DNA of 64,000 nt, from assembly GCF_035195345.1 (NCBI RefSeq), contig NZ_CP136574.1, positions 2,689,137 to 2,753,136 on the forward strand, read 5' to 3'. Under the pieces are notes generated by a model. The model saw nothing but the letters and a program-made list of their open reading frames with translations, did no database searches and had not been told where the DNA came from. Both the position numbers and the translations under genes were made by a program. Source of the DNA: Flavobacterium sp. GTDB lineage: Bacteria > Bacteroidota > Bacteroidia > Flavobacteriales > Flavobacteriaceae. Shown here in pieces: positions 1 to 7,803 of this stretch. Each line of letters begins with the position of its first letter. Positions within the stretch are counted from its first letter, which is position 1.

Positions 1-1669
1 TTTAGGCTATTACATTCGTGGTGGTCGTAATCGTCAAGTTGCGATTTACATTGATGGTGTTCCAGTAACAGATGCTTCAGGAATTAATTTGGAGTATGAT
101 TTACGTTTGATTCCAGTGGAACAAATCGAGAAAATTGAAGTAATGAAAGGCGCTTCAAGTACGTTATACGGAACTGGAGCAGCAACTGGAGTTATCAATA
201 TTACGTTAAAAAAATCAGCAAAAAAAGAAATTTCAGGGAATGCGTACATGAATATGGGAACGCAAAATACTTCGGAAACTTCAAAAACAAGTGCACAAGA
301 TTTCAATCAGGGTGTATCGCTTAACGGAACCATTAATAAAGTTTCGTACATGACCACTTTAAATAGTACGGAGACCAAAGGAATGTCGGAAGCAGCAGGA
401 GAAAATTTTGAAGAAGATTCATTTTCAAGAGTAAATGTGTTACAGAAAATGGGTTTCAAGGCGAATGATCAATTAAGTTTTGAGTTTTTTGGAAATTACG
501 ACCGAATTAAAAATACGTTTGACAATTCGTTTGATGGTTTTATTGCAAATTCTGATGATTTGAACAACAATAGTTTTTCGGAACAATTTAGAATTGGTTT
601 TTTGCCAAAATACAAATACAATAAAGGAGAATTTGCAATTAATGCAGGAGTATCTACTATAGATAGAACAATAAATATCTCAAATTCTTGGTCTGGAACA
701 GTTGATACATACAACTATACTGGTAGAACGGCATCTATCGACGCTTTTAATAAATACAATTTCAGTAAACAAGTATATTTAGTGGTTGGCGCTCAATATC
801 AATATTTCGATATGACGCAAAAAGACGCTTATACCGATGTAGCAAGAGAAGGAGCAAAGTTCAATTTATTAGATCCTTATGCAACTGTTGTGTTTAATTC
901 TGAATTTGGTTTGAACATTAACGCTGGAGCTCGTTTCAATACACATAGTGAATACGGAAATCAAGTAGTGTATAATTTCAATCCGAGTTATTCATTTGAG
1001 AACTTACCTTTGAAAGTTTTAGCTTCTTATAGCACAGCTTTCATCACGCCAAGTTTATATCAATTATATGGTCCTTATGGAAATTTAGATTTAACTCCAG
1101 AAGAAAATGCTACGGCAGAATTAGGTTTTGAATCGCAATTATTAGACAAGAAATTAACCATTAATGCAGTTGGTTTTTATAGAGAAGAGGGAAATACGTT
1201 TGGATTTTACACCAATCCAGTAACTTTTGTATCAAACTATATTAATATTGACGCCACTTTCAATGCAAAAGGAGTAGAAGCAAGTATTCGATACAATTTA
1301 TCTGAAAGATTTAATATCGGAGGAAACTATACTTTCACAGAAGTTGAAAAACAATTAAACCGTTTAATTCCCAAACACAAAGGAAATGTAGATTTGAATT
1401 ACAAATTTAAAAGAGGAACATTTGGAATCAATTATCAATTTGTTGATAAAAGAAGTGATGCTTATTATGATTCGAATATTTGGGCAACACAAGCTGTTAA
1501 TTTAGCAACTTATCAATTGGTTAATTCTAATATTTCATACGAGTTGCTACCAAATCGTTTGCAAATATTTGGAGCAGTAACTAATATTTTAAACGACGAT
1601 TTTCAAGAAGTAATTGGTTATAATACCAGAGGAAGAAATTACAAATTAGGTTTGAATTTTCTGTTTTAG
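1..1669 (+). CDS. TonB-dependent receptor, 5' end outside window
   Basis: This is the C-terminal part of an outer-membrane TonB-dependent receptor, which imports a bound ligand using energy from TonB. The open frame runs into base 2 of the window, so the true start lies upstream. The first visible residues (YIRGGRNRQVAIYIDGVPV) belong to the plug domain, followed by the typical VEQIEKIEVMKG and STLYGTGAATGVINI plug motifs. The rest alternates aromatic beta strands and ends in a terminal phenylalanine (YKLGLNFLF), as expected for BAM-inserted barrels. The ligand cannot be told from the sequence; siderophore/vitamin-type receptors have this layout. A clear terminator follows. Confidence 0.93.
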   Translation, partial: LGYYIRGGRNRQVAIYIDGVPVTDASGINLEYDLRLIPVEQIEKIEVMKGASSTLYGTGAATGVINITLKKSAKKEISGNAYMNMGTQNTSETSKTSAQDFNQGVSLNGTINKVSYMTTLNSTETKGMSEAAGENFEEDSFSRVNVLQKMGFKANDQLSFEFFGNYDRIKNTFDNSFDGFIANSDDLNNNSFSEQFRIGFLPKYKYNKGEFAINAGVSTIDRTINISNSWSGTVDTYNYTGRTASIDAFNKYNFSKQVYLVVGAQYQYFDMTQKDAYTDVAREGAKFNLLDPYATVVFNSEFGLNINAGARFNTHSEYGNQVVYNFNPSYSFENLPLKVLASYSTAFITPSLYQLYGPYGNLDLTPEENATAELGFESQLLDKKLTINAVGFYREEGNTFGFYTNPVTFVSNYINIDATFNAKGVEASIRYNLSERFNIGGNYTFTEVEKQLNRLIPKHKGNVDLNYKFKRGTFGINYQFVDKRSDAYYDSNIWATQAVNLATYQLVNSNISYELLPNRLQIFGAVTNILNDDFQEVIGYNTRGRNYKLGLNFLF

Positions 1670-1692
1670 ATAAAGTTTAATTATTTGATTTT

Positions 1693-1732
1693 AAAAGGTT
1701 TTGGTATTTATTTATCAAAACCTTTTTTCTTT
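1693..1732 (+). terminator. Rho-independent terminator after the TonB-dependent receptor
   Basis: A perfect 11-bp stem (AAAAGGTTTTG / CAAAACCTTTT) with a 12-nt loop is followed by a T-rich tract. It separates the receptor gene from the sigma-factor operon. Confidence 0.85.
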
Positions 1733-1783
1733 TTGTAACAAAAATAAATTACATTCGTCTTCATTATAAACCAACTAACTAAA

Positions 1784-2299
1784 ATGAATCAAAACGAGTT
1801 TGTACAAATAATTACTCCTTTTAAGGATAAGTTATTTCGTTTAGCGAAACGAATGCTCGTGAGTACGGAGGAAGCAGAAGATGCTACTCAAGAAGTTTTG
1901 GTAAGGTTGTGGAATAAAAACAGTTCTTTGGAACAATATAATAGTGTGGAAGCCTTGGCAATGACGATGACCAAAAATTATTGTTTGGATCAACTAAAAA
2001 GCAAGAGAGCTACTAATTTGCAAATTGTACATAACAATTATCAAGACAAGCAAGCTAGTGTTGAAACACAAATTGAACATCAAAATACGTTGCAGTGGGC
2101 CGAAAAGTTAATAAACAATTTACCCGAACAACAACGATTGATATTACAACTAAGAGAAATTGAAGAATACGAATTTTCAGAAATTGCTCAAGTATTAGAA
2201 ATGAATGAAACAGCGGTTCGAGTAGCTTTATCAAGAGCACGAAAAACCTTAAGAGAACAAATAGAAAAAACACATAATTATGGAACTCAAGTTAGTTGA
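1784..2299 (+). CDS. ECF-type RNA polymerase sigma factor
   Basis: A 171-aa sigma-70 family protein of extracytoplasmic-function size. Region 2 is visible as the DATQEVLVRLWNK segment (about residues 33-45) and region 4 as LPEQQRLILQLREIEEYEF followed by the helix-turn-helix EIAQVLEMNETAVRVALSRARK. It should direct RNA polymerase to a small envelope-related regulon. The stop overlaps the next gene by 20 bp, and two DUF4252 genes follow. This order (sigma factor, single-TM protein, DUF4252 proteins) recurs in Flavobacteria and suggests a self-contained regulatory operon. The inducing signal is not evident. Confidence 0.93.
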   Translation: MNQNEFVQIITPFKDKLFRLAKRMLVSTEEAEDATQEVLVRLWNKNSSLEQYNSVEALAMTMTKNYCLDQLKSKRATNLQIVHNNYQDKQASVETQIEHQNTLQWAEKLINNLPEQQRLILQLREIEEYEFSEIAQVLEMNETAVRVALSRARKTLREQIEKTHNYGTQVS

Positions 2300-2723
2300 A
2301 CAATTATTGGAAAAATACTTTCAAGGAGAAACTACAATAGCAGAAGAAAAACAATTAAAGGCCTATTTTTCTTCCAATGATGTGGCGCCACATTTGGCAA
2401 AATATCAATCGCTGTTTGGTTACTTTGAAATGCAAAAAGGAACGCAATTCGAGCAAAAACTTCCATTAGAACCCAGAAAACAAAGAACTGTAAAATGGAT
2501 GGGTATCGCAGCAAGTTTTGTTGTACTTTTTGGATTGGCAACCTTCTATTTTTATCCGTCTGAACCTAAGAATGAAGATTTAGGAACGTACGATAATCCA
2601 GAAGAAGCCTTTGCCGCGACACAGAAAGCATTGTTAATGGTTTCAGAACAAGTAAATATTGGCATGGAAAGTGTAGTCTATTTAGAAGAATACGAAAAAA
2701 CAAAAAAAACAATTTTTAAATAA
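2280..2723 (+). CDS. Single-pass membrane protein, probable anti-sigma factor
   Basis: A 147-aa protein with a soluble N-terminal half (MELKLVEQLLEKYFQGETT), one hydrophobic segment at about residues 74-92 (MGIAASFVVLFGLATFYFY) and a periplasmic C-terminal tail. No enzyme motif is visible. The 20-bp overlap with the upstream ECF sigma gene and the cytoplasmic-domain/TM/periplasmic-tail layout are what is expected of an anti-sigma factor. The N-terminus lacks a clear zinc-binding ZAS motif (no HxxxCxxC), so the role is inferred from context only. Confidence 0.72.
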   Translation: MELKLVEQLLEKYFQGETTIAEEKQLKAYFSSNDVAPHLAKYQSLFGYFEMQKGTQFEQKLPLEPRKQRTVKWMGIAASFVVLFGLATFYFYPSEPKNEDLGTYDNPEEAFAATQKALLMVSEQVNIGMESVVYLEEYEKTKKTIFK

Positions 2724-2731
2724 GAGAAAGA

Positions 2732-3262
2732 ATGAAAAATTTAGTAGTAGTTATAGCGTTTTTATTGGCATCAACGGTTTCTTTTGCTCAAAATACAGCG
2801 TTTGATAAATATGAAGACAATCCAATGATTCAATCGGTTATTGTAAATAAAACGATGTTTCAAATGATGAGTAAAGTTAAAGCTGATCCAAAAGATAAAG
2901 AATTACAGCAATATTTTAATTTACTAAAAAAATTAGACAACTTAAAAGTGTTTACAACTAGTAATGCAAAAATTAGTGCAGATATGAAAGCAACTGTAAA
3001 TAGTTATTTAAAATCGAACCCTTTAGAAGAATTAATGCGTGTTAATGGCGATGGAAAAAACGTAAAGATTTATGTAAAATCAGGTGCTAACGAAAATATT
3101 GTTAGAGAACTTTTAATGTTTATTGAAGGTGCGAATATGAAAGATGCTAGTACAGTTGTTTTATCTTTAACAGGTAATTTTAGTTTGGATGAAATTTCTA
3201 TGTTAACAGAAAAAATGAGCTTGCCAGGTGGTGATGATTTGAAAAAAGCTTCTAAAAAATAA
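2732..3262 (+). CDS. Exported DUF4252 protein
   Basis: A 176-aa protein with a signal peptide (MKNLVVVIAFLLASTVSFAQ, cleavage after about residue 19). The mature part (KVFTTSNAKISADMKATVNS and VKIYVKSG regions) fits the DUF4252 family, whose function is unknown. It starts 8 bp after the putative anti-sigma gene and sits 3 bp before a second DUF4252 gene, so the four genes form one operon. It is probably periplasmic or anchored to the outer membrane and part of the sigma-factor signalling unit; this last point is inferred. Confidence 0.82.
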   Translation: MKNLVVVIAFLLASTVSFAQNTAFDKYEDNPMIQSVIVNKTMFQMMSKVKADPKDKELQQYFNLLKKLDNLKVFTTSNAKISADMKATVNSYLKSNPLEELMRVNGDGKNVKIYVKSGANENIVRELLMFIEGANMKDASTVVLSLTGNFSLDEISMLTEKMSLPGGDDLKKASKK

Positions 3263-3265
3263 GCC

Positions 3266-3799
3266 ATGAAAAAGTTATTATTGCTAGTTTCTGTTGTGAT
3301 GTTACTTTGCAGTTGCGAAGACAAGCCTTCACTTCAAAAGTATTTCGTAGAGAATACAGAATCTTCTAAGTTTATTGCTGTTGATTTAGCTCCTAGTATT
3401 ATTAAAACCGATAAAATGGCATTGTCTGAAACAGAAATAGCGGCTTTAAAATCGTTTGAAAAAATGAATATTTTAGCTTTTAGAACTGATTCTACAAATA
3501 GTGTTGGTTATGAAGAAGAAATAAAAGAAGTAAAAACCATTTTAAAAGATGAAAGCTATCAGCAATTAATGAAAGCAGGTTCTGGTAATGATGGTGCTGC
3601 TATTTATTTTGTGGGCGAAGATGATGAACATATTGAAGAATTTGTAGTCTTAGTAGGTAAAAAAGAAAATGGATTTGCAGTAGTACGTGTTCTTGGAAAA
3701 GATATTAATCCGACACATATTATGAACATGCTTAGTTTGCTCCAAAAATCACAAGTTAATTTAGATCAATTGAAACCACTTCAACAATTAATGAACTAA
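3266..3799 (+). CDS. DUF4252 lipoprotein
   Basis: A 177-aa protein with a lipoprotein signal (MKKLLLLVSVVMLLCSCEDK; lipobox Cys at about residue 17). The body (FEKMNILAFRTDS, VVLVGKKENGFAVVRVLGKDI) aligns in layout with the preceding DUF4252 protein, so the two are probably diverged tandem paralogues. It is the last gene of the sigma operon. A function cannot be assigned. The acidic residues straight after the lipobox Cys would fit surface-exposed or outer-membrane lipoproteins of Bacteroidota. Confidence 0.8.
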   Translation: MKKLLLLVSVVMLLCSCEDKPSLQKYFVENTESSKFIAVDLAPSIIKTDKMALSETEIAALKSFEKMNILAFRTDSTNSVGYEEEIKEVKTILKDESYQQLMKAGSGNDGAAIYFVGEDDEHIEEFVVLVGKKENGFAVVRVLGKDINPTHIMNMLSLLQKSQVNLDQLKPLQQLMN

Positions 3800-3853
3800 A
3801 AAATCCCGTAGAATAGTGTCTAACTTTGTAAGGTAGTCGAGAAGTAGAATTTT

Positions 3854-4720
3854 TTAGTTCATTGAAATAAACTCTTTTATTTTTTGAATTACAGCTTCAT
3901 CACCTAAAATTTTACGATGGCCTAATCCTTGCGTAATCATAATTTCAGGATTTTTCAAGTGTTTTTGAATATTGTAAGCTGCTTTAACTGAAACATCATC
4001 ATCATCTATATCATGAATAACTAAAACAGGAATGTTTGTTTTTTCTGCAGCTTTATATGCTGAATAATCATCCATTTTCCCACCATATTTTGCTTCAAAA
4101 TGATCTCTTAGTTTAATTCCAAAGACAGGCTTAAGTTTTAATTTACTTATAAAATCATCAATAATGTCTTGAATAATATCGCCAGAACCTATAGTGATAG
4201 CTTTTTTTACGTTAAGATTTTGTTTTATCGCATTTAAAACCGACATACCGCCTAGTGAATGCCCAATAGCAAATTCAAACGGTCCAAACTGTTTTTCAAT
4301 TTCTAAAATCGAAGCAATAAATTCAATCATAATTGATGAATTTCCTTTCGATTTTCCATGAGCCGGAGCATCAAAACTAATAGTCATATAGCCCATTTTT
4401 ACTAATTCATCTGCAATTTTAACTAATTGCGTTCCTCTTCCAGACCAACCGTGCACTAATAAGATTTTCTTATCACTTTTTCCATATTCATACACTACAA
4501 TTTCTTTTTGAATTTCGGGAACTAGTATGCTTTTTTGGACACTTTCGTGTTCCATATGAAGTTCACGCTTCGGTAATTTATGTTTTATGGGGGTTGTAAA
4601 AAGTTTAGCTGCAAATTTAATGGTAAGAGGAGTAGAAATAGCTTGTAAAAATTTAGCTGTAAACAAAATAGCTTTTGGAATTTCTATGACTTGAGATTGC
4701 TGTTGTTTCTTTTTGGGCAT
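3854..4720 (-). CDS. Alpha/beta hydrolase
   Basis: A serine hydrolase of the alpha/beta fold. The oxyanion-side motif HGWSGRGTQL, the nucleophile elbow GHSLGGM, a likely acid in IHDIDDDDV and the catalytic His in GLGHRKIL appear in the right order. The open frame extends to 4801, but the first 27 residues of that version are Phe/Tyr-rich and overlap the promoter-like upstream DNA. I chose the start at 4720 (MPKKKQQQSQ), giving 288 aa. Residues 15-45 are hydrophobic and could anchor the protein. The substrate is unknown; an esterase or lipase-like activity is likely. Confidence 0.85.
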   Translation of the reverse strand: MPKKKQQQSQVIEIPKAILFTAKFLQAISTPLTIKFAAKLFTTPIKHKLPKRELHMEHESVQKSILVPEIQKEIVVYEYGKSDKKILLVHGWSGRGTQLVKIADELVKMGYMTISFDAPAHGKSKGNSSIMIEFIASILEIEKQFGPFEFAIGHSLGGMSVLNAIKQNLNVKKAITIGSGDIIQDIIDDFISKLKLKPVFGIKLRDHFEAKYGGKMDDYSAYKAAEKTNIPVLVIHDIDDDDVSVKAAYNIQKHLKNPEIMITQGLGHRKILGDEAVIQKIKEFISMN

Positions 4721-4841
4721 TTTGTAAAATTTTACGCAAGGTACAACATATATAAAATAGGTGTAAAAAAAGAGATTATAAAAAATAGTTAAAAAAGACA
4801 TGAAAATTGGATTTAAGCAACAAGTGAAAATTAAAAAGACG

Positions 4842-4849
4842 TAAATTTG
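4842..4849 (+). promoter_or_regulatory. -7 box TAAATTTG upstream of the M48 peptidase
   Basis: An exact match to the Bacteroidota -7 consensus TAnnTTTG, 15 bp before the start codon at 4865. No convincing -33 TTTG is found at the usual 19-21 bp spacing, so this is a moderate call. Confidence 0.5.
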
Positions 4850-4864
4850 TGAAAAATAATTACG

Positions 4865-5683
4865 ATGAATTTAAAAATTAAAATTGTTGGACTGATAGCT
4901 TTTGCATTTGTAGTTTCTTGTGCAAAAAATCCATTTACAGGGAAAAGTACCTTGGCATTAGTTTCAAATAGCGAAATTTTACCTTCTGCGTTTCAACAAT
5001 ACAATCAGTTTCTCTCTGAAAATAAAGTAATTACTGGTACATCAGATGCGAAAAGAGTAGAAAATATAGGCTCTAAAATTAAAGTTGCTGCTGAACGCTG
5101 GTTAAATGCAAATGGGAATGCAGGTTATTTAGATGGTTATGCTTGGGAATATAAATTAGTTGAAAGTAAAGAAGTCAATGCATGGTGTATGCCAGGAGGA
5201 AAAATTGTTTTTTATACTGGAATTATGCCTATTTGTAAAGATGATGCGGGTATGGCAGCAGTTATGGGGCATGAAGTAGCTCACGCCTTAGCTAATCATG
5301 GGCAACAACGTATGAGCGCAGGAGTTTTACAACAAGCAGGAGCGCTTGGTGTTGGTCTAGCAACAGGAAATAAATCAGAAGAAACGCAACAATTAGCCAT
5401 GACAGCTTATGGCGCAACCACTCAATTTGGAGGGATGTTACCATTTAGTAGAGCTCATGAAAGCGAAGCAGATATGATCGGATTAACATTGATGGCAATT
5501 GCTGGTTACAATCCTGATATGGCTGTAGCATTTTGGGAAAGAATGGCTTCTCAATCTGGAGGTCAAGCACCGCCAGAATTCATGAGTACGCACCCAAGTA
5601 ATGCTACACGAATTGCAAAAATTAAGGAGTTAATTCCACAAGCAAAAGCAGAAGCAGCTAAGTTTGGAGTTACTTTTAAATAA
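4865..5683 (+). CDS. M48 family metalloprotease, lipoprotein
   Basis: A 272-aa zinc metalloprotease of the LoiP/BepA/Oma1-like M48 class. It has a lipoprotein signal (VVSCAKNPFTGK, Cys at about residue 19), the catalytic HExxH helix in MGHEVAHALANHG (about residues 136-148) and the third zinc ligand in the ESEADMIGL motif. Members degrade misfolded envelope proteins in the periplasm; by the signal, this one is anchored to a membrane facing the periplasm. It is a single gene, with a promoter and hairpin directly downstream. Confidence 0.93.
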   Translation: MNLKIKIVGLIAFAFVVSCAKNPFTGKSTLALVSNSEILPSAFQQYNQFLSENKVITGTSDAKRVENIGSKIKVAAERWLNANGNAGYLDGYAWEYKLVESKEVNAWCMPGGKIVFYTGIMPICKDDAGMAAVMGHEVAHALANHGQQRMSAGVLQQAGALGVGLATGNKSEETQQLAMTAYGATTQFGGMLPFSRAHESEADMIGLTLMAIAGYNPDMAVAFWERMASQSGGQAPPEFMSTHPSNATRIAKIKELIPQAKAEAAKFGVTFK

Positions 5684-5698
5684 TTAAAAAAATACTAT

Positions 5699-5732
5699 TA
5701 TATTTGAATCCCGACACTGTCGGGATTTTTAT
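5699..5732 (+). terminator. Terminator hairpin directly preceded by a -7 box
   Basis: AATCCCGACA / TGTCGGGATT forms a perfect 10-bp inverted repeat (5707-5727) followed by a T run, a typical terminator after the M48 gene. TATATTTG at 5699-5706 is an exact TAnnTTTG box and touches the hairpin. A transcript from it would begin inside the stem and read into the transporter gene at 5748. Terminator activity is the safer reading. Confidence 0.75.
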
Positions 5733-5747
5733 TTTAAAATAATCGCT

Positions 5748-7040
5748 ATGCAAAAACTTCTTAAAGGAGATTCTAAACTTCTAAACGCTTGGGCTTTTTA
5801 TGATTGGGCAAATTCGGTTTATGCTTTGGTAATTTCGTCTACTATTTTCCCGTTGTATTATGGCGCTTTGTTTCGTCAAAAAAACATTGAAGAAATTGTA
5901 TTACTTGGTTTTTCGGTTAGAAGCGAAGCTTTAATAAGTTATGTAACAGCAATAGGATTTCTAATCATTGCATTTATATCACCATTATTATCTGGTATTG
6001 CTGATTACATGGGAAATAAGAAGTTTTTCTTGAAACTTTTCTGTTACATTGGAGCTATTTCATGTATTTCATTGTATTTCTTTTCACTTAATACAGTTGT
6101 TTTAAGTTTGGTTTCTTATTTGTTAGCTTTAATAGGTTTTTGGGGAAGTTTAGTTTTTTATAATTCGTATTTACCCGATATTGCTCACAAAGAACAACAA
6201 GATAAAATCAGTGCAAAAGGATTTAGTTTGGGTTATGTTGGAAGTGTTATTTTATTATTGATTTGTTTAGCGATGGTGATGTCAGTAGAGAATGATGCTG
6301 AAAGACTGCAAATGATGAAATATTCATTTTTATTAGTTGGAATTTGGTGGATAGGTTTTAGTCAGTATACTTACCATTATTTGCCAAATAATAAGAATGA
6401 AAACAAACTGCATAAAAATGTAGTTTTTAATGGTTTTAAAGAATTGCAAAAAGTTTGGCAACAAATTAAACAATTGAAATCCTTAAGACGTTATTTAGGA
6501 GCTTTTTTTGTGTACAGTATGGCAGTGCAAACCATTATGATTATTGCCGCTTATTTTGGGGAAAAAGAAGTGCAATGGGGAAGTGATAGTAAACGAACAA
6601 TAGGATTAATAGTTAGTATTTTATTGATTCAATTAGTGGCTGTTTTAGGTGCTTGGTTAACATCAAAACTAGTTACACATTATGGAAACATATTTGTTTT
6701 AATTGTATTAAATTTTTCATGGATTTTAATCTGTACCTATGCGTATTTTGTAGTTACGCCAAATGATTTTTATATAGCTGCAGTATTCGTAGGATTGGTT
6801 ATGGGAGGAATTCAATCTTTATCGCGATCAACGTATTCAAAATTTATTCCTGAAGATTCTAAAGACACAACCTCATTTTTTAGTTTTTATGACGTAGCAG
6901 AGAAAATAGGAATTGTAATAGGTATGTTCACTTATGGTTATATCGCCGATGTTACAGGCAAAATTCAAAATGCCATTTTATTTCTAATTTTATTTTTTAT
7001 AATAGGTTTACTTTTATTACTCAGAGTACCAAAAAAATAA
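5748..7040 (+). CDS. MFS transporter, UMF1 (Atg22-like) family
   Basis: A 430-aa integral membrane protein with about 12 hydrophobic segments. The N-terminal LNAWAFYDWANSVYALVISS is the signature of the UMF1/Atg22-type major facilitator subgroup. The conserved GGIQSLSRSTYSKFIP loop (about residues 352-367) is also typical. Related eukaryotic Atg22 exports amino acids from vacuoles; the substrate of bacterial members is unknown. It appears to be a single-gene unit in the inner membrane. Confidence 0.9.
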   Translation: MQKLLKGDSKLLNAWAFYDWANSVYALVISSTIFPLYYGALFRQKNIEEIVLLGFSVRSEALISYVTAIGFLIIAFISPLLSGIADYMGNKKFFLKLFCYIGAISCISLYFFSLNTVVLSLVSYLLALIGFWGSLVFYNSYLPDIAHKEQQDKISAKGFSLGYVGSVILLLICLAMVMSVENDAERLQMMKYSFLLVGIWWIGFSQYTYHYLPNNKNENKLHKNVVFNGFKELQKVWQQIKQLKSLRRYLGAFFVYSMAVQTIMIIAAYFGEKEVQWGSDSKRTIGLIVSILLIQLVAVLGAWLTSKLVTHYGNIFVLIVLNFSWILICTYAYFVVTPNDFYIAAVFVGLVMGGIQSLSRSTYSKFIPEDSKDTTSFFSFYDVAEKIGIVIGMFTYGYIADVTGKIQNAILFLILFFIIGLLLLLRVPKK

Positions 7041-7050
7041 AATATCTTTT

Positions 7051-7058
7051 TATATTTG
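7051..7058 (+). promoter_or_regulatory. -7 box TATATTTG upstream of the lipocalin-like gene
   Basis: An exact TAnnTTTG match 20 bp before the start codon at 7079 and just after the transporter stop. It suggests an independent promoter. Confidence 0.55.
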
Positions 7059-7078
7059 AAAACTTTTAAAATATAATT

Positions 7079-7609
7079 ATGAAATCTATAAAATCAAGCG
7101 TAAAATTTTTAATTTTATCAATAGCATTAGTAACTGTTTCTTGTGATATCGAACCAATTGATCCAGCAATTGATATTTCTGCAAGTTCATCGGTTACAGG
7201 CACCTATTATATGACCGCTTTTAATTCTTCAATTCCTACCGATTTGAATGGAGATGGTACTGCTTCAACTAATCAAATGGATGAAACAAATTGTTTTAAT
7301 GGGGGTTTTATTACTTTAAACGGTGATAATACTTTTGTTGCAAATAGTAAGGGTATTGATATTAATATGGATGGAGCAACTTCAACAATTGAATGTTTTG
7401 ATGAAGGAAATTTTACAGGAACTTGGGCTTTATCGGGTAATCAATTATCTATAACTTATTTAGATGAAGGCGTTGAATATACAGATGTTGCTACTTTATC
7501 TGGAAACACAATAGTTTCAACAGTTCAAAATGGAGAAGTTGTAGGAACTACTTCAGGTGGAGAACCAATTTATTTAACATCTAATCTCCAAATAGTTTTC
7601 ACGAAATAA
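7079..7609 (+). CDS. Lipocalin-like hypothetical lipoprotein
   Basis: A 176-aa exported protein. The N-terminus has a signal peptide with a lipobox-like Cys (LVTVSCDIEP, Cys at about residue 22). The body has alternating beta strands with GTYYMTAFN, GNFTGTWALSGNQLSI and LQIVFTK, the pattern of flavobacterial lipocalin-like domains. Two Ca-binding-like loops, DLNGDGTAST and DINMDGATST, are repeated within it. No enzymatic motif is seen. It is probably an envelope lipoprotein binding a small ligand or calcium; function unknown. Confidence 0.75.
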   Translation: MKSIKSSVKFLILSIALVTVSCDIEPIDPAIDISASSSVTGTYYMTAFNSSIPTDLNGDGTASTNQMDETNCFNGGFITLNGDNTFVANSKGIDINMDGATSTIECFDEGNFTGTWALSGNQLSITYLDEGVEYTDVATLSGNTIVSTVQNGEVVGTTSGGEPIYLTSNLQIVFTK

Positions 7610-7632
7610 ACAATTGATGTAATAAATTTTAG

Positions 7633-7657
7633 ATCCCGATTGTTTCGGGATTTTTTT
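7633..7657 (+). terminator. Rho-independent terminator
   Basis: ATCCCGA / TCGGGAT (7 bp) with a short loop and a run of seven T. It follows the lipocalin-like gene and precedes lon. Confidence 0.8.
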
Positions 7658-7803
7658 ATGGCATACATCTTGAACTATAACTTTTGAATTTGCTGTTTAA
7701 GGTTAATTTATGATTTGATTATCAATAAAATAAGCTTGTTATTTGTAATTTTAAATAGTTGATAATAATTTAATATACTGACAAAAAGACCATATTTATA
7801 CAT

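Noticed and set aside
4721..4801. N-terminal extension of the alpha/beta hydrolase
   Set aside because: Phe/Tyr-rich, AT-rich upstream DNA; the protein starts better at MPKKKQQQ.
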